A DNA stretch of 64,000 bases, taken from the NCBI GenBank assembly GCA_032622095.1, contig CP136062.1:138090351-138154350 (forward strand), in the 5' to 3' direction. Position numbers and translations under genes: made by a program. Below are positions 36,008 through 46,639 of this stretch, in pieces. Under the pieces are notes generated by a model. That model saw only the letters and a list, made by a program, of their open reading frames with translations. It was not told where the DNA came from and made no database searches. How positions within the stretch are numbered: the first letter of the stretch is position 1; each line of letters opens with the position of its first letter. This stretch comes from Siphonodentalium dalli (Eukaryota > Mollusca > Scaphopoda > Gadilida > Siphonodentaliidae).

Positions 36008-36840
36008 AACATTTTCTACTTTGGTCTACTGTTATATGCCAGGCATGACATTTTCAACTGTTGAAAATTTTGACAAAAGTTTGGGGTGAGATACCAGCCC
36101 CCACTACTTTGCCACGTACCTGGGGAGAATCAAGATGTTATTAATATGTTCTTTCATAATGTTTCGATGGCGGCTTGCCATTAGATAGAGGTGTGAACCG
36201 ATTGTTGCGATTTTCTTTGGTGTACGTTGGCAACTAATATGCGTTGATGCTCTTGACGTTATCTCCCAAGGTAGCCTCATATGTGGATAACCCCGACTCA
36301 ATAAGTGAGGGCCCTCTTGTAGTGGCAATTTACTCGAGTGGCTATGTGGTCACCTGGTTGCAGACCATGCAGGGGGACGTCGAATATTCTATTTAGTCGA
36401 ATATATGTTATTAGCATTCGACAGTTTTTATGAAAATAGTGTACCGTACTTTAATAGTGTATACGTGTACCGTACTTTAATAGTGTATACGTGTACCGTA
36501 CTTTAATAGGTTATACGTGTACCGTACTTTTAACATACATCTTTAAGGTCGTGGTCAGTCACTGTTTGTTTTTTCTGCGAGACTATGAATAATAAATTGC
36601 GTATGCCATGCAAGTATACAACCATTTACTACGTGGATACTGTGATTGCTGTATTCCAAAATCTGAAGAACATACATTTGCCAAATCGTAGTTTGCTTTA
36701 ACCATCAAATATCTGGAAAGACTCAATAAAGTATGTACATGTATATAAAACGAGTGTTTATCACTCAAAATGTGCAAACGACAGACCAATATTGCGACGA
36801 ATTGCCTTAATTTTTCTACTTTGGTATAAAACCCCACTAA
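36008..36840 (+). repeat. Large tandem duplication, copy 1 (uninterrupted)
   Basis: From about CTACTTTGGTCTACTG to GCGACGAATTGCCTTAA. Landmarks: CAAGATGTTATTAATATG (36131), CGATGGCGGCTTGCCATTAG (36165), TTGATGCTCTTGACG, ACTACGTGGATACTGTG (36630) and ACTCAAAATGTGCAAACGA. Copy 2 repeats these in order at 36905-38885. Copy 1 preserves the join that is interrupted in copy 2. Confidence 0.8.
36437..36535 (+). repeat. 26-bp tandem repeat, ~3.8 copies
   Basis: The unit GTGTACCGTACTTTAATAG + TGTATAC repeats almost perfectly. Copy 2 of the host duplication has only a single degenerate unit near 38490. The array expanded, or was lost, after the duplication. Confidence 0.85.
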
Positions 36841-36904
36841 TTACTGGTTGGAATATCAATCAATGAGAACAATTTCAACCTACATGCGGTGTAAACAATT
36901 CAAA

Positions 36905-38885
36905 CTAATGTTGTTCCAGGCATGACAAAAATGTTGACAAAAGTTTGGGGTGAGATACCGCCCCCAATACATTGCCACGTACCTGGGGAGAATCAAGATG
37001 TTATTAATATGTTCTTTCAATTTTTAATTTTATTCATCTCATCATCACGTTTATATACAGAGTAGATACGTGTATATACATATGTGATAAATTATGTGCG
37101 CATGCGTGCAGGTTGTGGATTGGATTATCTATTATATATTTTGGAAGATCTGTGTGTGTGTGTGTCTGTCTGTGTGTCTGTCTGTAATCGATGGACTCGA
37201 AAACGGCCAAGCCGAATTCAATGAAACTTGGTATGTGTGGGTATTTTCGACCGAGGAGTGACATGGGCCTATTAATTTTCCCGTGCGACGTGACCTTGAC
37301 CTTGAAATCGGGTAATTTCAAGGTCAAACGCCCGAATATCACGGGATTTCGATGAAACTTGGTATGTGGGGGTATTTTCGGCCGGGAAGTGGCATAAACC
37401 TATTAATTTGCCCGTGCGACGTGACCTTGACCTTGATATCGGGTCATTTCAAGGTCAAACGCACGAATATCACGGGATTTCGATGAAACTTGGTACGTGG
37501 GGAACCTTCGGCCGGGGAGTGGCATAAACCTATTAATTTGCCCGTGCGACGTGACCTTGACCTTGAAATCGGGACATTTCAAGGTCAAACGCCCGAATAT
37601 CACGGGATGTCGATGAAACTTGGTATGAGGGGGTACTTTCGGTCGGGGAGTCTCATAAGCCTATTCATTTGCCCGTGCGACGAGACCTTGACCTTGAAAT
37701 CGGGTCAATTCAAGGTAAAATCGCGAATTTTGATGGGATTTCCACGAAATGTGATACGTAGGGTTACTTTTGTCCACTGAGTGTTTTGGACGGGTCAGAT
37801 CGTGACCCCGAACTGACCTTGACCTTTAAAATGATCAATTCAAGGTCAAATCGGGTAAAACCGGATGGATTTCGACGGGTACTTTTGTCAGGTACTTTTG
37901 TCCGGGCAGTGTTTTGGACTGGTCAAATCGTGACCCCACTTGACCTTGACCTTCATAATGGACAATTCAAGGTCAAAGCCCGGACGAAGTCGGGTCACCT
38001 TCTAGTTCTATATATATTTAGACATAATGCATCAGTGCACGGTGTATTACGCATACATGTATGTGTGAGATAAATGAAAGCTAACACATATAGTGCGACA
38101 ACCCATGGTGAAATATGGCAAGATTCGTCAGTAGAAGCATCAGGAGAGCCTAAAGAGCGGCATATCCCTTCATGGTCTGTTCGTTTTCTCCCCCCCCCTT
38201 TTTTTCGATGGCGGCTTGCCATTAGATAGAGGTGTGAATCGATTATTGCGATTTTCATTGGTGTACGTTAGCAACTAATGGGCGTTGATGCTCTTGACGT
38301 CATCTTCCAAGGCAGCCTCATCTGTGGATAAGCAGGATAAGCCCGACTCAATCAGTGATGGCCCCCTTGTGGTAGCAAATGTCTTGAGTGGCTACGTGGT
38401 AACTTGGTTGCAGACCAAGCAGGGATACGTAGAATATTTTATTTAGTCAAATATATTTTATTACCATTCGACAGTTTTGATGAAAATGGTGTATCCGTGT
38501 ACCTTTCTTTTAACATACATGTATAAGGTCGTGGTCAGTCACTATTTGATTTTTCTGAATCGGACGAGACATTATATACATTGACACGCTGGGACATTTA
38601 CCTGGCAATAGTTTCAGGCACTTAGATGCAGAGTTTTTTTTTAACTGCCAGACTATGACTAATAAACTGTGTATACAATGCAAGTACACAACTATTTACT
38701 ACGTGGGTACTGTGCTTTCTGTAATCCAACTTTTGAAGAACATATGTTTGCCAGACCGTAGCTTGCTTTAGCCATCAAATATCTGAAAAGACTCAATAAA
38801 ATATGTATATACATGTATATAAAACAAATGTTTATCACTCAAAATGTGCAAACGATAGACCAATATTGCGACGAATTGCCTTAAA
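36905..38885 (+). repeat. Large tandem duplication, copy 2 (interrupted)
   Basis: Same landmark order as copy 1: CCAGGCATGACA, CAAGATGTTATTAATATG (36993), then a break at 37020. It resumes at about 38204 with CGATGGCGGCTTGCCATTAG and continues to GCGACGAATTGCCTTAA (38868). Divergence from copy 1 is roughly 10% by eye. Confidence 0.8.
37020..38203 (+). mobile_element. 1.2 kb insertion with 130 bp tandem core rich in AAGGTCA
   Basis: Absent from copy 1 of the host duplication (compare 36151-36166), so the boundaries come from an internal empty site. The core (about 37135-38010) has units of exactly 130 bp: GAAACTTGG-type marker at 37223, 37353, 37483 and 37613, and decayed at 37744. Each unit carries TGACCTTGACCTTGA and TTTCAAGGTCAAACG as an inverted pair. 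It ends like the 32085 module, CGGACGAAGTCGGGTCACC, and starts with a TGTGTGTG/CTGTCTGT run (37149-37185). Confidence 0.8.
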
Positions 38886-38965
38886 CAGGGTCAGGCAAAA
38901 ACAACATCATCAATAACAACAACAACAACAACAACAACGACAACAGCAACAAAAACAAAATATAT
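38886..38965 (+). repeat. (AAC)n microsatellite
   Basis: AACAACATCATCAATAACAA leads into about nine AAC units, then CGACAACAGCAAC. It marks the end of copy 2 of the large duplication. Confidence 0.9.
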
Positions 38966-39317
38966 TGCGCATATATATATTTTGAGCATAATCCGTTGTT
39001 TAATGCCATGTGGATTTTTTATTACTTTAACGTATGGGTACGCCGGAGAGAAGTATCATATTATGATGGCCAACACTTGATCTTCAGTCCCGTTGCTGAC
39101 TGTCACGGTATGTTTTGTATACATGTATGGCGGCGACGAATAAATGTGTTTAAACTATAAACAGAATCGTGCAGGGAAATTTGCTAGTGTGTGAACGTAG
39201 GCCAAGACAGGGGACAGATGGGGTCTAAGCAATAAGGGAGATCACTGGGTCGCGGCAGTATTGGATTCATCCAGCTCCGTTCTCAGTGTAGTTTCAAAGA
39301 TTCTTCCAGTCCCGGTT

Positions 39318-39468
39318 CCGTGGTTTTAGAGCTACTGGTCAAAGTTTTGGAGTAGCATTTCCTATATACCTTTCCATATATGGAGCTTTTGAATTATTCA
39401 TGACTTCCATATATGAAATGCTACTCCAACACTTTGACATGTAGCACTAAAACCACGGAACCGGACCA
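39318..39468. mobile_element. 150 bp palindromic MITE
   Basis: CCGGTTCCGTGGTTTTAGAG at the left pairs with CTAAAACCACGGAACCGG at the right; GTCAAAGTTTTGGAGTAGCA pairs with TGCTACTCCAACACTTTGAC. The centre is AT-rich. It occurs once in this window. Confidence 0.85.
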
Positions 39469-39545
39469 GATGGATCCAATATATGGTCGCGAGTTAGTGA
39501 CAGGTCGCATTTGGTGAATTTTATATATAGTACCGTATATATGTC

Positions 39546-39750
39546 TTTTAAAGGGGCACTGTACACTAAACCAGGCCATTTATGGGACCATCTCATTTTA
39601 TACTCAACAGAATATATGCAAGACATGCAACAGATGAATGAATTTGAGCCATGGATTAGTGCAATATACCCTCATGTGCTCTATGAACGATTCAAACAAC
39701 TGCAAATGAAGGGATATAGAAACTGGCAAGGGAAAAATTAACTTTTTTTT
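39546..39750 (+). other. TTTAAAGGGGCACTGTACAC end of a possible TTAA element
   Basis: This terminus resembles the family D MITE end at 14068 (TTAAAGGGATACTGTACGCC). I cannot see a matching right end. A 76-codon frame (39511-39741) crosses the terminus and is not convincing. Confidence 0.4.
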
Positions 39751-39776
39751 TAATTGGTATAGTTATTTCCTAGAAG

Positions 39777-39905
39777 ATGAGGCCCTGTATAATGAGGACA
39801 CCAGATGTGAATTTGGTGATGATAGCCCGCTTACCGGATAGCGTCACCAAATTCACACTCTGTGGACCTCTTTTGGCAAATATCAGACACACTAAATTCA
39901 GACTT
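39777..39905. repeat. Short palindromic repeat, family E, copy 4
   Basis: GATGTGAATTTGGTGATGAT pairs with GCGTCACCAAATTCACACTC, followed by AATATCAGACACACTAAATT, the flank also seen after copies 2 and 3. It lies 26 kb from the other three. Confidence 0.75.
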
Positions 39906-40162
39906 GGATCTCACACTTGATCTTTCACGATCAGTCAAATGGCCAGCACTCGCGGTATATCGACAGAATCACCAAATCATAATGCAGAACATCGCATTCA
40001 GCGGGGCTGTTCTTGTTGGTATTCGCAGACTTCGCGAAATGTCAGTAAATAATTCGCGGCATTAACTGGCATAAGTGTGACTCCCATTATCTGAGAACAG
40101 TGACAATGCGATACCTCCAATAGAGTCGGCTATTTTTACGTAATGGTTGCATCGAGTTATTA

Positions 40163-41200
40163 TCGGAAGGAATTCGAGTCTAATAGCAGATCGAGTTGAG
40201 ACCTCGTGAGAGCGGCCGCGTGCCAGGCATACCACAGACCCACACTTAACCATGGGCTGTTTTCTATGTCATCATTAAATTCCGTCCGCAAAACTCGATT
40301 CAGATTCTCACAAATTGACTGCCTCTCCCCATACTATCGCCAAGAATCCTCACTACTTCGTCAATGGTGTTCGCTTTTGGTACATTAGTTGGTGGATTGG
40401 CGAGTGATAATCTTGTTCTGGCATCCGACCATGTGTGTCAAGGAATATATAAGAAGGAGTATTTGAGAGTGTAGAAGGGGTATGAATGACTGGAATGAGT
40501 GGAGGTAATAAGTGGGTCACGTGGCAGGATGACATGGTTTTATAACTCGATGATAACTCGTTTTGGGTACATTAGTTGGAGGATTGACGAGTGATAATCG
40601 TGTTCTGGCACCTGAACACGTGTGTCAAGGAATATATAAGGAGTATTTGAGAGTGTAGAAGGGGTATGAATGATTGGTGGTAATAATCGGGTCACGTGAC
40701 AGGAATAACAGGAGTTCCTGCTAACAAATATAAAGATTCCCCATCCAACTTGCACAAACAAACTATAATCTAAAAATGTGTTATAGCCACAACTAATTAG
40801 ATCGAACCTATCAACCCATTCGTCATGAGTTTACACTGTCGGCTATATACTCTAAACGGTAAAACAAGTTAGTCCGTTGTACAAAGCGATCATGCTTCCC
40901 TCGCGCAATGCCGGTAAACAATAAATTTGTATAGGCCTATTTTAAACTCTATTTTCATAAAAAGTTTCACCTGGGGGCGTGAGCGGAAGGAATTCGAGTC
41001 TAATAGCAGATCGAGTTGAGACTTCGTGATAGCGGCAGCGTGCCAGGCATACCACAGACCCATACTTAACCCTGGGATGTTTTCTATGTCATCATAAACT
41101 TCCGAAAAACTCGATTCCGGTTCTCACAAGTTGACTGTCTCTCCCCATACTTTCACAAAGAAGCCTCACTACTTCGTCAATGGTGTTCGTTTTTCTATTA
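40163..41200 (+). repeat. Pair of ~230 bp direct repeats flanking a ~180 bp tandem pair
   Basis: GCGGAAGGAATTCGAGTCTA-like starts at about 40165 and 40983. Both copies run through GATCGAGTTGAGAC, GTGCCAGGCATACCACAGAC, TTTTCTATGTCATCAT and CTCCCCATAC to TACTTCGTCAATGGTGTTCG. Between them, 40378-40540 and 40560-40705 repeat TACATTAGTTGG, GAGTGATAATC, GTGTGTCAAGGAATATATAA and GAGTATTTGAGAGTGTAGAA. These are local segmental duplications. Confidence 0.82.
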
Positions 41201-41502
41201 ATACCACATTGCAGTTTTGCTGTTGAAGTTCTCGGGTGAGGGGGTAGCCTCCATGACATCAAGTGTCGAAGGATGTGTGGGTGGGGTTGTAACACGAACA
41301 TCAGCTTTCCGTGACATATGAAATGCATACTCATGATGACATCATGCCATTTGTGCATGATTCTGCGAGAATCCACACTGATAAGGCAACATTCTTCGGC
41401 AAGTTCTGCTGTGCAAAGGCATCCGGGTATTGGCGCCTTCCGGGACAAACACCAATAAAGATGGCGACGAACAATCGAACGTCTTAGGTGGAAGGTACAC
41501 AT
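41092..41502 (-). other. 136-codon open frame, weak exon candidate
   Basis: Longest minus-strand frame in the window outside a recognised transposon. Its 3' part (KTNTIDEVVRLLCESMGRDS) lies in a direct repeat. The sister copy at 40270-40390 reads KANTIDEVVRILGDSMGRGS before a stop, so the amino-acid changes are mostly conservative. There is no signal peptide, membrane segment or domain I recognise. It could be an exon or pseudogene fragment; chance is at least as likely. Confidence 0.22.
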
Positions 41503-41950
41503 GTTATACCTTATGAATGAGAAACTGAATGGAATGTTCTAGAGTACTTATAAATCAGCGAAGTTATCATACGATTTATATCACAATCGGCGTCAATTAT
41601 ACAACCATGAAGCACTCACAAAGAGTGCAAGCATTGGTGTACGACGAAAGTGGTTCAGTCCATAATTCTAGACTAACAGGCTATCGCATAAGTGTATATA
41701 AAGGTCACGTATATATGCCCACATATATTGTGGAGCTTTGATGCCCCCAACCCTACATCAAAAGACAAATAAAAGAAGGGAATTTGATTGTTTTTATTGT
41801 TTTTAGTAAATTCGGTAACTGTATCCGGGTGGTTGCCACGACAACCAGGAACAATTTCTGTTTTTGGAACTCTTTTGAATTTCATAATTTTCATACTGGC
41901 GTCGAACACGGCGCCTTTATCTCGAAATGCACTATTTCCCAAAAACATGG
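41503..41950. other. Spacer before the minisatellite
   Basis: No repeat or gene identified. The overlapping frames near 41780-42005 run into the array and are not credible. Confidence 0.45.
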
Positions 41951-44844
41951 ACGAGACCGTTGCACTAATACGCTGCGAGTCGAGACCGCCGCACTAATAC
42001 ACTGAGAGTCGAGGCCGCGCACTAATACGCTGATAGTCGAGACCGCTGCACTAATGCGCTGAGAGTCGAGGCCGCTGCACTAATACAGTGAGAGTCAAGA
42101 CAGTCGGACTAATACGACGAAAGTCGAGACCGCTGTACTAATACGCCGAGAGTCGAGACCGCTGTACTAATACGCTGAGAGTCAAGATCACTGCACTCAT
42201 ATGCCGAGAGTCGACACCGCTGCACCAATGCGCTGAGAGTCGAGATAGCTGCCCCAATACACTGGGAGTCGAGACCACCACATTAATACGACGAAAGTCG
42301 AGACCGTTGTACTAATACGCTGAGAGTCAAGAACACTGCACTAATACGCTGAGAGTCAAGACCACTGCACTAATACGCTGGGAGTCAAGACCGCTGCACT
42401 AATACGCTGAGAGTCGATGTCGTTGTACTAATACGCTGAGAGTCGAGACCTCTGCACTAATACGCTGAGAGTTGAGACCAATGCACTAATACGCTTGGGA
42501 GTCGAGGTCGCTGCACTAATATGCTGAAACCGCTGCACTAATACACTGGGAGTCGAGACCGCTGCACTAATACACTAGGAGTCGAGACCGCTGCACTAAT
42601 ACGCTTAGCGTTTCAGACCACTGCACTAATACGCTGAGAGTCGAGACCGCTGCACCAATACACTGGGAGTAGAGAACGCTGCACTAATACACTGGAAGTC
42701 GAGAACGCTGCACTAATACTCTGGGAGTCGAGACCGCTGCACTAATACGCTGAGAGTCGAGGTCGTTGTACTAATACACTGAGAGTCGAGACCTCTGCAC
42801 TAATACGCTGAGAGTTGAGACCGCTGCACTAATACACTGGGAGTCGAGACCGCTGCACTAATACACTAGGAGTCGAGACCGCTGCACTAATACGCTTAGC
42901 GTTTCAGACCGCTGCACTAATACGCTGAGAGTCGAGACCGCTGCACCAATACACTGGGAGTCGAGAACGCTGCACTAATACACTGGAAGTCGAGAACGCT
43001 GCACTAATACTCTGGGGGTAGAGACCGCTGCACTAATACACTGGGAGTCGAGAACGCTGCACTAATACACTGGGAGTCGAGGTAGCTGTACCAATACGCC
43101 GAGAGTTTCAGACCGCTGCACTAATACACTGGGAGTCGAGAACGCTGCACTAATACACTGGGAGTCGAGACCGCTGCACTAATACACTGGGAGTCGAGAC
43201 CGCTGCACTAATACGCTGAGAGTTTCAGACCGCTGCACTAATACACTGGGAGTCGAGAACGCTGCACTAATACACTGGGAGTCGAAACCGCTGCACTAAT
43301 ACACTGGGAGTCGAGACCGCTGCACTAATACGCTGAGAGTTTCAGACCGCTGCACTAATACACTGGGAGTCGAGACCGCTGCACTAATACGCTGGGAGTC
43401 GAGGTAGCTGAACCAATACGCTGATAGTTTCAGACCGCTGCACTAATACACTGGGAGTCGAGACCGCTGCACTAATACGCTGATAGTTTCAGACCGCTGC
43501 ACTAATACGCTGAGAGTCGAGACCTCTGCACCAATACACTGGGAGTCGAGACCGCTGTACCAATACGCTGAGAGTTGAGACCGCTGCACTAATACGCTGT
43601 GAGTCGAGGCCGCTGCACTAATACAATGAGAGTCAAGACAGCCGGACTAATACGACGAAAGTCGAGACCGCTGTACTAATACGCCGAGAGTCGAGACCGC
43701 TGTACTAATACGCTGAGAGTCAAGATCACTGCACTCATATGCCGAGAGTCGACACCGCTGCACCAATGCGCTGAGAGTCGAGATAGCTGCCCCAATACAC
43801 TGGGAGTCGAGACCACCACATTAATACGACGAAAGTCGAGACTGTTGTACTAATACGCTGAGAGTCAAGAACACTGCACTAATACGCTGAGAGTCAAGAC
43901 CACTGCACTAATACGTTGGGAGTCAAGACCGCTGCACTAATACGCTGAGAGTCGAGGTCGTTGTACTAATACGCTGAGAGTCGAGACCTCTGCACTAATA
44001 CGCTGAGAGTTGAGACCAATGCACTAATACGCTGGGAGTCGAGGTCGCTGCACTAATATGCTGAAACCGCTGCACTAATACACTGGGAGTCGAGACCGCT
44101 GCATTAATACAATAGGAGTCGAGACCGCTGCACTAATACGCTTAGCGTTTCAGACCGCTGCACTAATACGCTGAGAGTCGAGACCGCTGCACCAATACAC
44201 TGGGAGTCGAGAACGCTGCACTAATACACTGGAAGTCGAGAACGCTGCACTAATACTCTGGGAGTCGAGACCGCTGCACTAATACGCTGAGAGTCGAGGT
44301 CGTTGTACTAATACGCTGAGAGTCGAGACCTCTGCACTAATACGCTGAGAGTTGAGACCGCTGCACTAATACACTGGGAGTCGAGACCGCTGCACTAATA
44401 CGCTGATAGTTTCAGACCGCTGCACTAATACGCTGAGAGTCGAGAACGCTGCACTAATACACTGGGAGTCGAGACCGCTGCACTAATACACTGGGAGTCG
44501 AGACCGCTGCACTAATACGCTGAGAGTTTTAGACCGCTGCACTAATACACTGGGAGTCGAGACCGCTGCACTAATACGCTGGGAGTCGATGTAGCTGTAC
44601 CAATACGCTGAGAGTTTCAGACCGCTGCACTAATACACTGGGAGTCGAGACCGCTGCACTAATACGCTGATAGTTTCAGACCGCTGCACTAATACGCTGA
44701 GAGTCGAGACCTCTGCACCAATACACTGGGAGTCGAGACCGCTGTACCAATACGCTGAGAATTGAGACCGCTGCACTAATACGCTGTGAGTCGAGATCGA
44801 TGTACTAATACGATGAGAGTCGAGGTCGCTGCACTAATACTCTG
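41951..44844 (+). repeat. 29-30 bp CpG-rich minisatellite, ~100 units
   Basis: The unit is roughly CTGCACTAATACGCTGAGAG + TCGAGACCG (29 bp). Variants read ACACTGGGAG or GTTTCAG (30 bp), and one 22-bp deletion unit occurs at about 42525 and again at about 44057. Each intact unit has up to three CpG. The variant order repeats: the block from 42091 (GAGTCAAGACAG) recurs 1538 bp later at 43629, and the closing block at 43521 recurs 1189 bp later at 44710. The array is thus two higher-order blocks, the second about twelve units shorter. A smaller ~290 bp duplication (GCTTAGCGTTTCAG at 42602 and 42892) lies within the first. A 29-bp period excludes a protein repeat. Confidence 0.95.
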
Positions 44845-45350
44845 GCTACGTCCATACTCCACCAGTTAATAACTTGGGAACTCTTTGGTGTTGTTTACAG
44901 AGAAGTTTATAACATTGAAAAAAACAATGCAGGTAATATGATTCTTAGTTAATACCTCCATAATAATGTATCTCAAAGCAGGCGAAGGCCATAACTTGAT
45001 ATTGCAAGATTTAAGTGAATTTTTGGGCGATTTTGCTTTGAGTCGCTTACAATCATGGAATTTTTCCCGGGTAATTAATTCAAAGTTTATTACGTGTATC
45101 TGCTCACTAAAGTCATTAAAAAAAACATGCAATCTCGAGCTGGGACCACTCCCTACTGCATGTGAAGTGGATTATTGAGTAACAAGCGTTAACAAAGAAA
45201 TACATTCCATGTCTTGTTTTTTCAATGTTATAAAGTTCCCTGTCAAAAGGGGTCAGAACATAAAAACTTTCCCAGGTTTTGTACTGGTGGAATATGATCT
45301 CTACTGGTGTAGCTTGAGTAGATATTCATGGCGGGATCTTTTGTTCGCGG
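44843..45350. mobile_element. Palindromic MITE, family C, copy 2, left end lost
   Basis: ACTCCACCAGTTAATAACTT and GGGAACTCTTTGG mirror CCAGGTTTTGTACTGGTGGA (45273). The central GCTTACAATCATGGAATTTT and GGGTAATTAATTCAAAG match the copies at 34074 and 60365. The outermost ~60 bp of the left arm are missing exactly where the minisatellite ends. Confidence 0.8.
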
Positions 45351-45461
45351 ACATTCAAGGCTATTCGTATCGCTGTACAAAATATTACAATCGTAGTTGT
45401 TTATACAGGCGGAATAGTGCAGAATTGTGCGATTTTGAAAACAATCGGACGCAAGATAAGG

Positions 45462-45600
45462 TAAAAAAAAAAAAAGTCCACGGTGGCCCAGTAGGCTGTT
45501 GCATGGCGCACTATTGCGACATAAGCCGTCCAGCTATGGCGAATCTGGTTCTAACCCGAATGAGCGCGGATTTGTTATCCACGCACAGGAATGGAACCTA
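45462..45600 (+). repeat. SINE-like tRNA-derived segment
   Basis: After an A run (45462-45475) comes GGTGGCCCAGTAGGCTG, resembling a tRNA A-box, and CTGGTTCTAACCCGA (45545-45559), resembling a B-box, about 60 bp apart. No closed acceptor stem can be drawn, so it is not a tRNA gene. It differs in sequence from the SINE at 21842. The 130-codon frame across it and the preceding MITE is a chance product. Confidence 0.5.
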
Positions 45601-45865
45601 ATACATGTATATGGGTAAGTTTTGAGTTGCTTTGTGGGTTTGGGGGGGGGGGTCTATGTTCAGTGGAGTGATTTCCCGATGTGTGGTCTTTCCTCTACCC
45701 GTAAACTGACACCGCCGTGATACATGCCTGTCCTAGTGGTTGAAACGGCGATAAATTCCAACAAACCTATAATAAATAAACCAATATCAGGTAGTGGCGC
45801 TATGCACGCACTGTTTCTGAATAATATATAGGTTTCGAAAATTACAATTAAAAAATCGAGTAGGG

Positions 45866-46627
45866 ACATGCCTCTATTCAAAAGGTTCGCTATTCCGAAT
45901 GTTCTCTGTTCCGAGGGTTCGCTATCCCGAATGTTCTCTGTTACGAAGGTTCGCTATTCCGAAGAGTTTTTAAAAATTATATTATAAACGAGGATATTTC
46001 ATCCTCGACCTCCTGCGATACATACATACCCCACCTAAGTGTTGAGTACTAGCGGTTATGACTCGTGTATGGGCTGGCGTAAATGGGTATTGGGAAATAA
46101 CGCCATACGTAATGACATTAAAAATGTTACGGGAACACACAAAAAACAATTGAACGACCACCAAGACGACGTATGGGGTGCAGTACTAGAATGACATAAT
46201 ACTGTATTGTGGAATATCACAGACTATATATAGACGGACGAAGAACCCACATGCAATTGTGGCATTGCATTGCATCTTCCAAACTTCCAAAGACAGGACA
46301 ATAGTTCGGCCAGACTTTACCCCTTCTTTAGTTTCAGTCATCCACGCTCTCGTCATTTTTCCATAATAAACGATAAACTAATATGTCTTCATGCTATTAA
46401 TAAGGATATCTGGATCAATTTGGAAATGAGAATGGGTTGTATTAATGTAAAATGTACTACGGGAACACTATATATAGTGTAATAGTATTTTTCATTCCAT
46501 GTGTGGTTTTGCTGGGGGGGGGGGGGGGGGGGCATGTAAATGCTGATGCATTTCTGAATAAATACACCCAGAATAGAAAGCCTTCGGAATAGCGAACCTT
46601 CGGAATAGCGAACCTTCGGAATAGAAC
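45866..46627. mobile_element. Element with 16-bp CGGAATAGC terminal repeats, copy 1
   Basis: Left end: about five units of TTCGCTATTCCGAAGG (45885-45965). Right end: the same unit inverted (46578-46625). The interior (TCCATAATAAACGATAAACT, a G tract of about 18 at 46515, CACCCAGAATAGAAAGCC) matches copy 2 at 55466-56875. Subterminal tandem repeats in inverted orientation resemble fold-back design at small scale. No coding frame. Confidence 0.82.
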
Positions 46628-46639
46628 TAGAGTACACTA

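Noticed and set aside
38886-38965. Poly-asparagine or threonine coding tract
   Set aside because: The AAC run is in no open frame of useful length and sits at the edge of a non-coding duplication.
42110-42118. TAATACGAC resembling the T7 promoter core, recurring in the minisatellite
   Set aside because: It is a variant of the unit (TAATACGCT) and the bases after it do not match the promoter.
41951-44844. CRISPR-like array of 29-bp repeats
   Set aside because: Units follow each other directly with no spacers, variants are inside the units, and the context is eukaryotic repeat DNA.
45462-45600. Functional tRNA gene
   Set aside because: The A-to-B box distance is large and the flanks do not pair, so a SINE-like origin is more likely.
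45209-45601. 130-codon open frame
   Set aside because: It starts in the family C MITE and ends in a SINE-like segment, so it crosses unrelated repeats and includes a run of lysines from an A tract.
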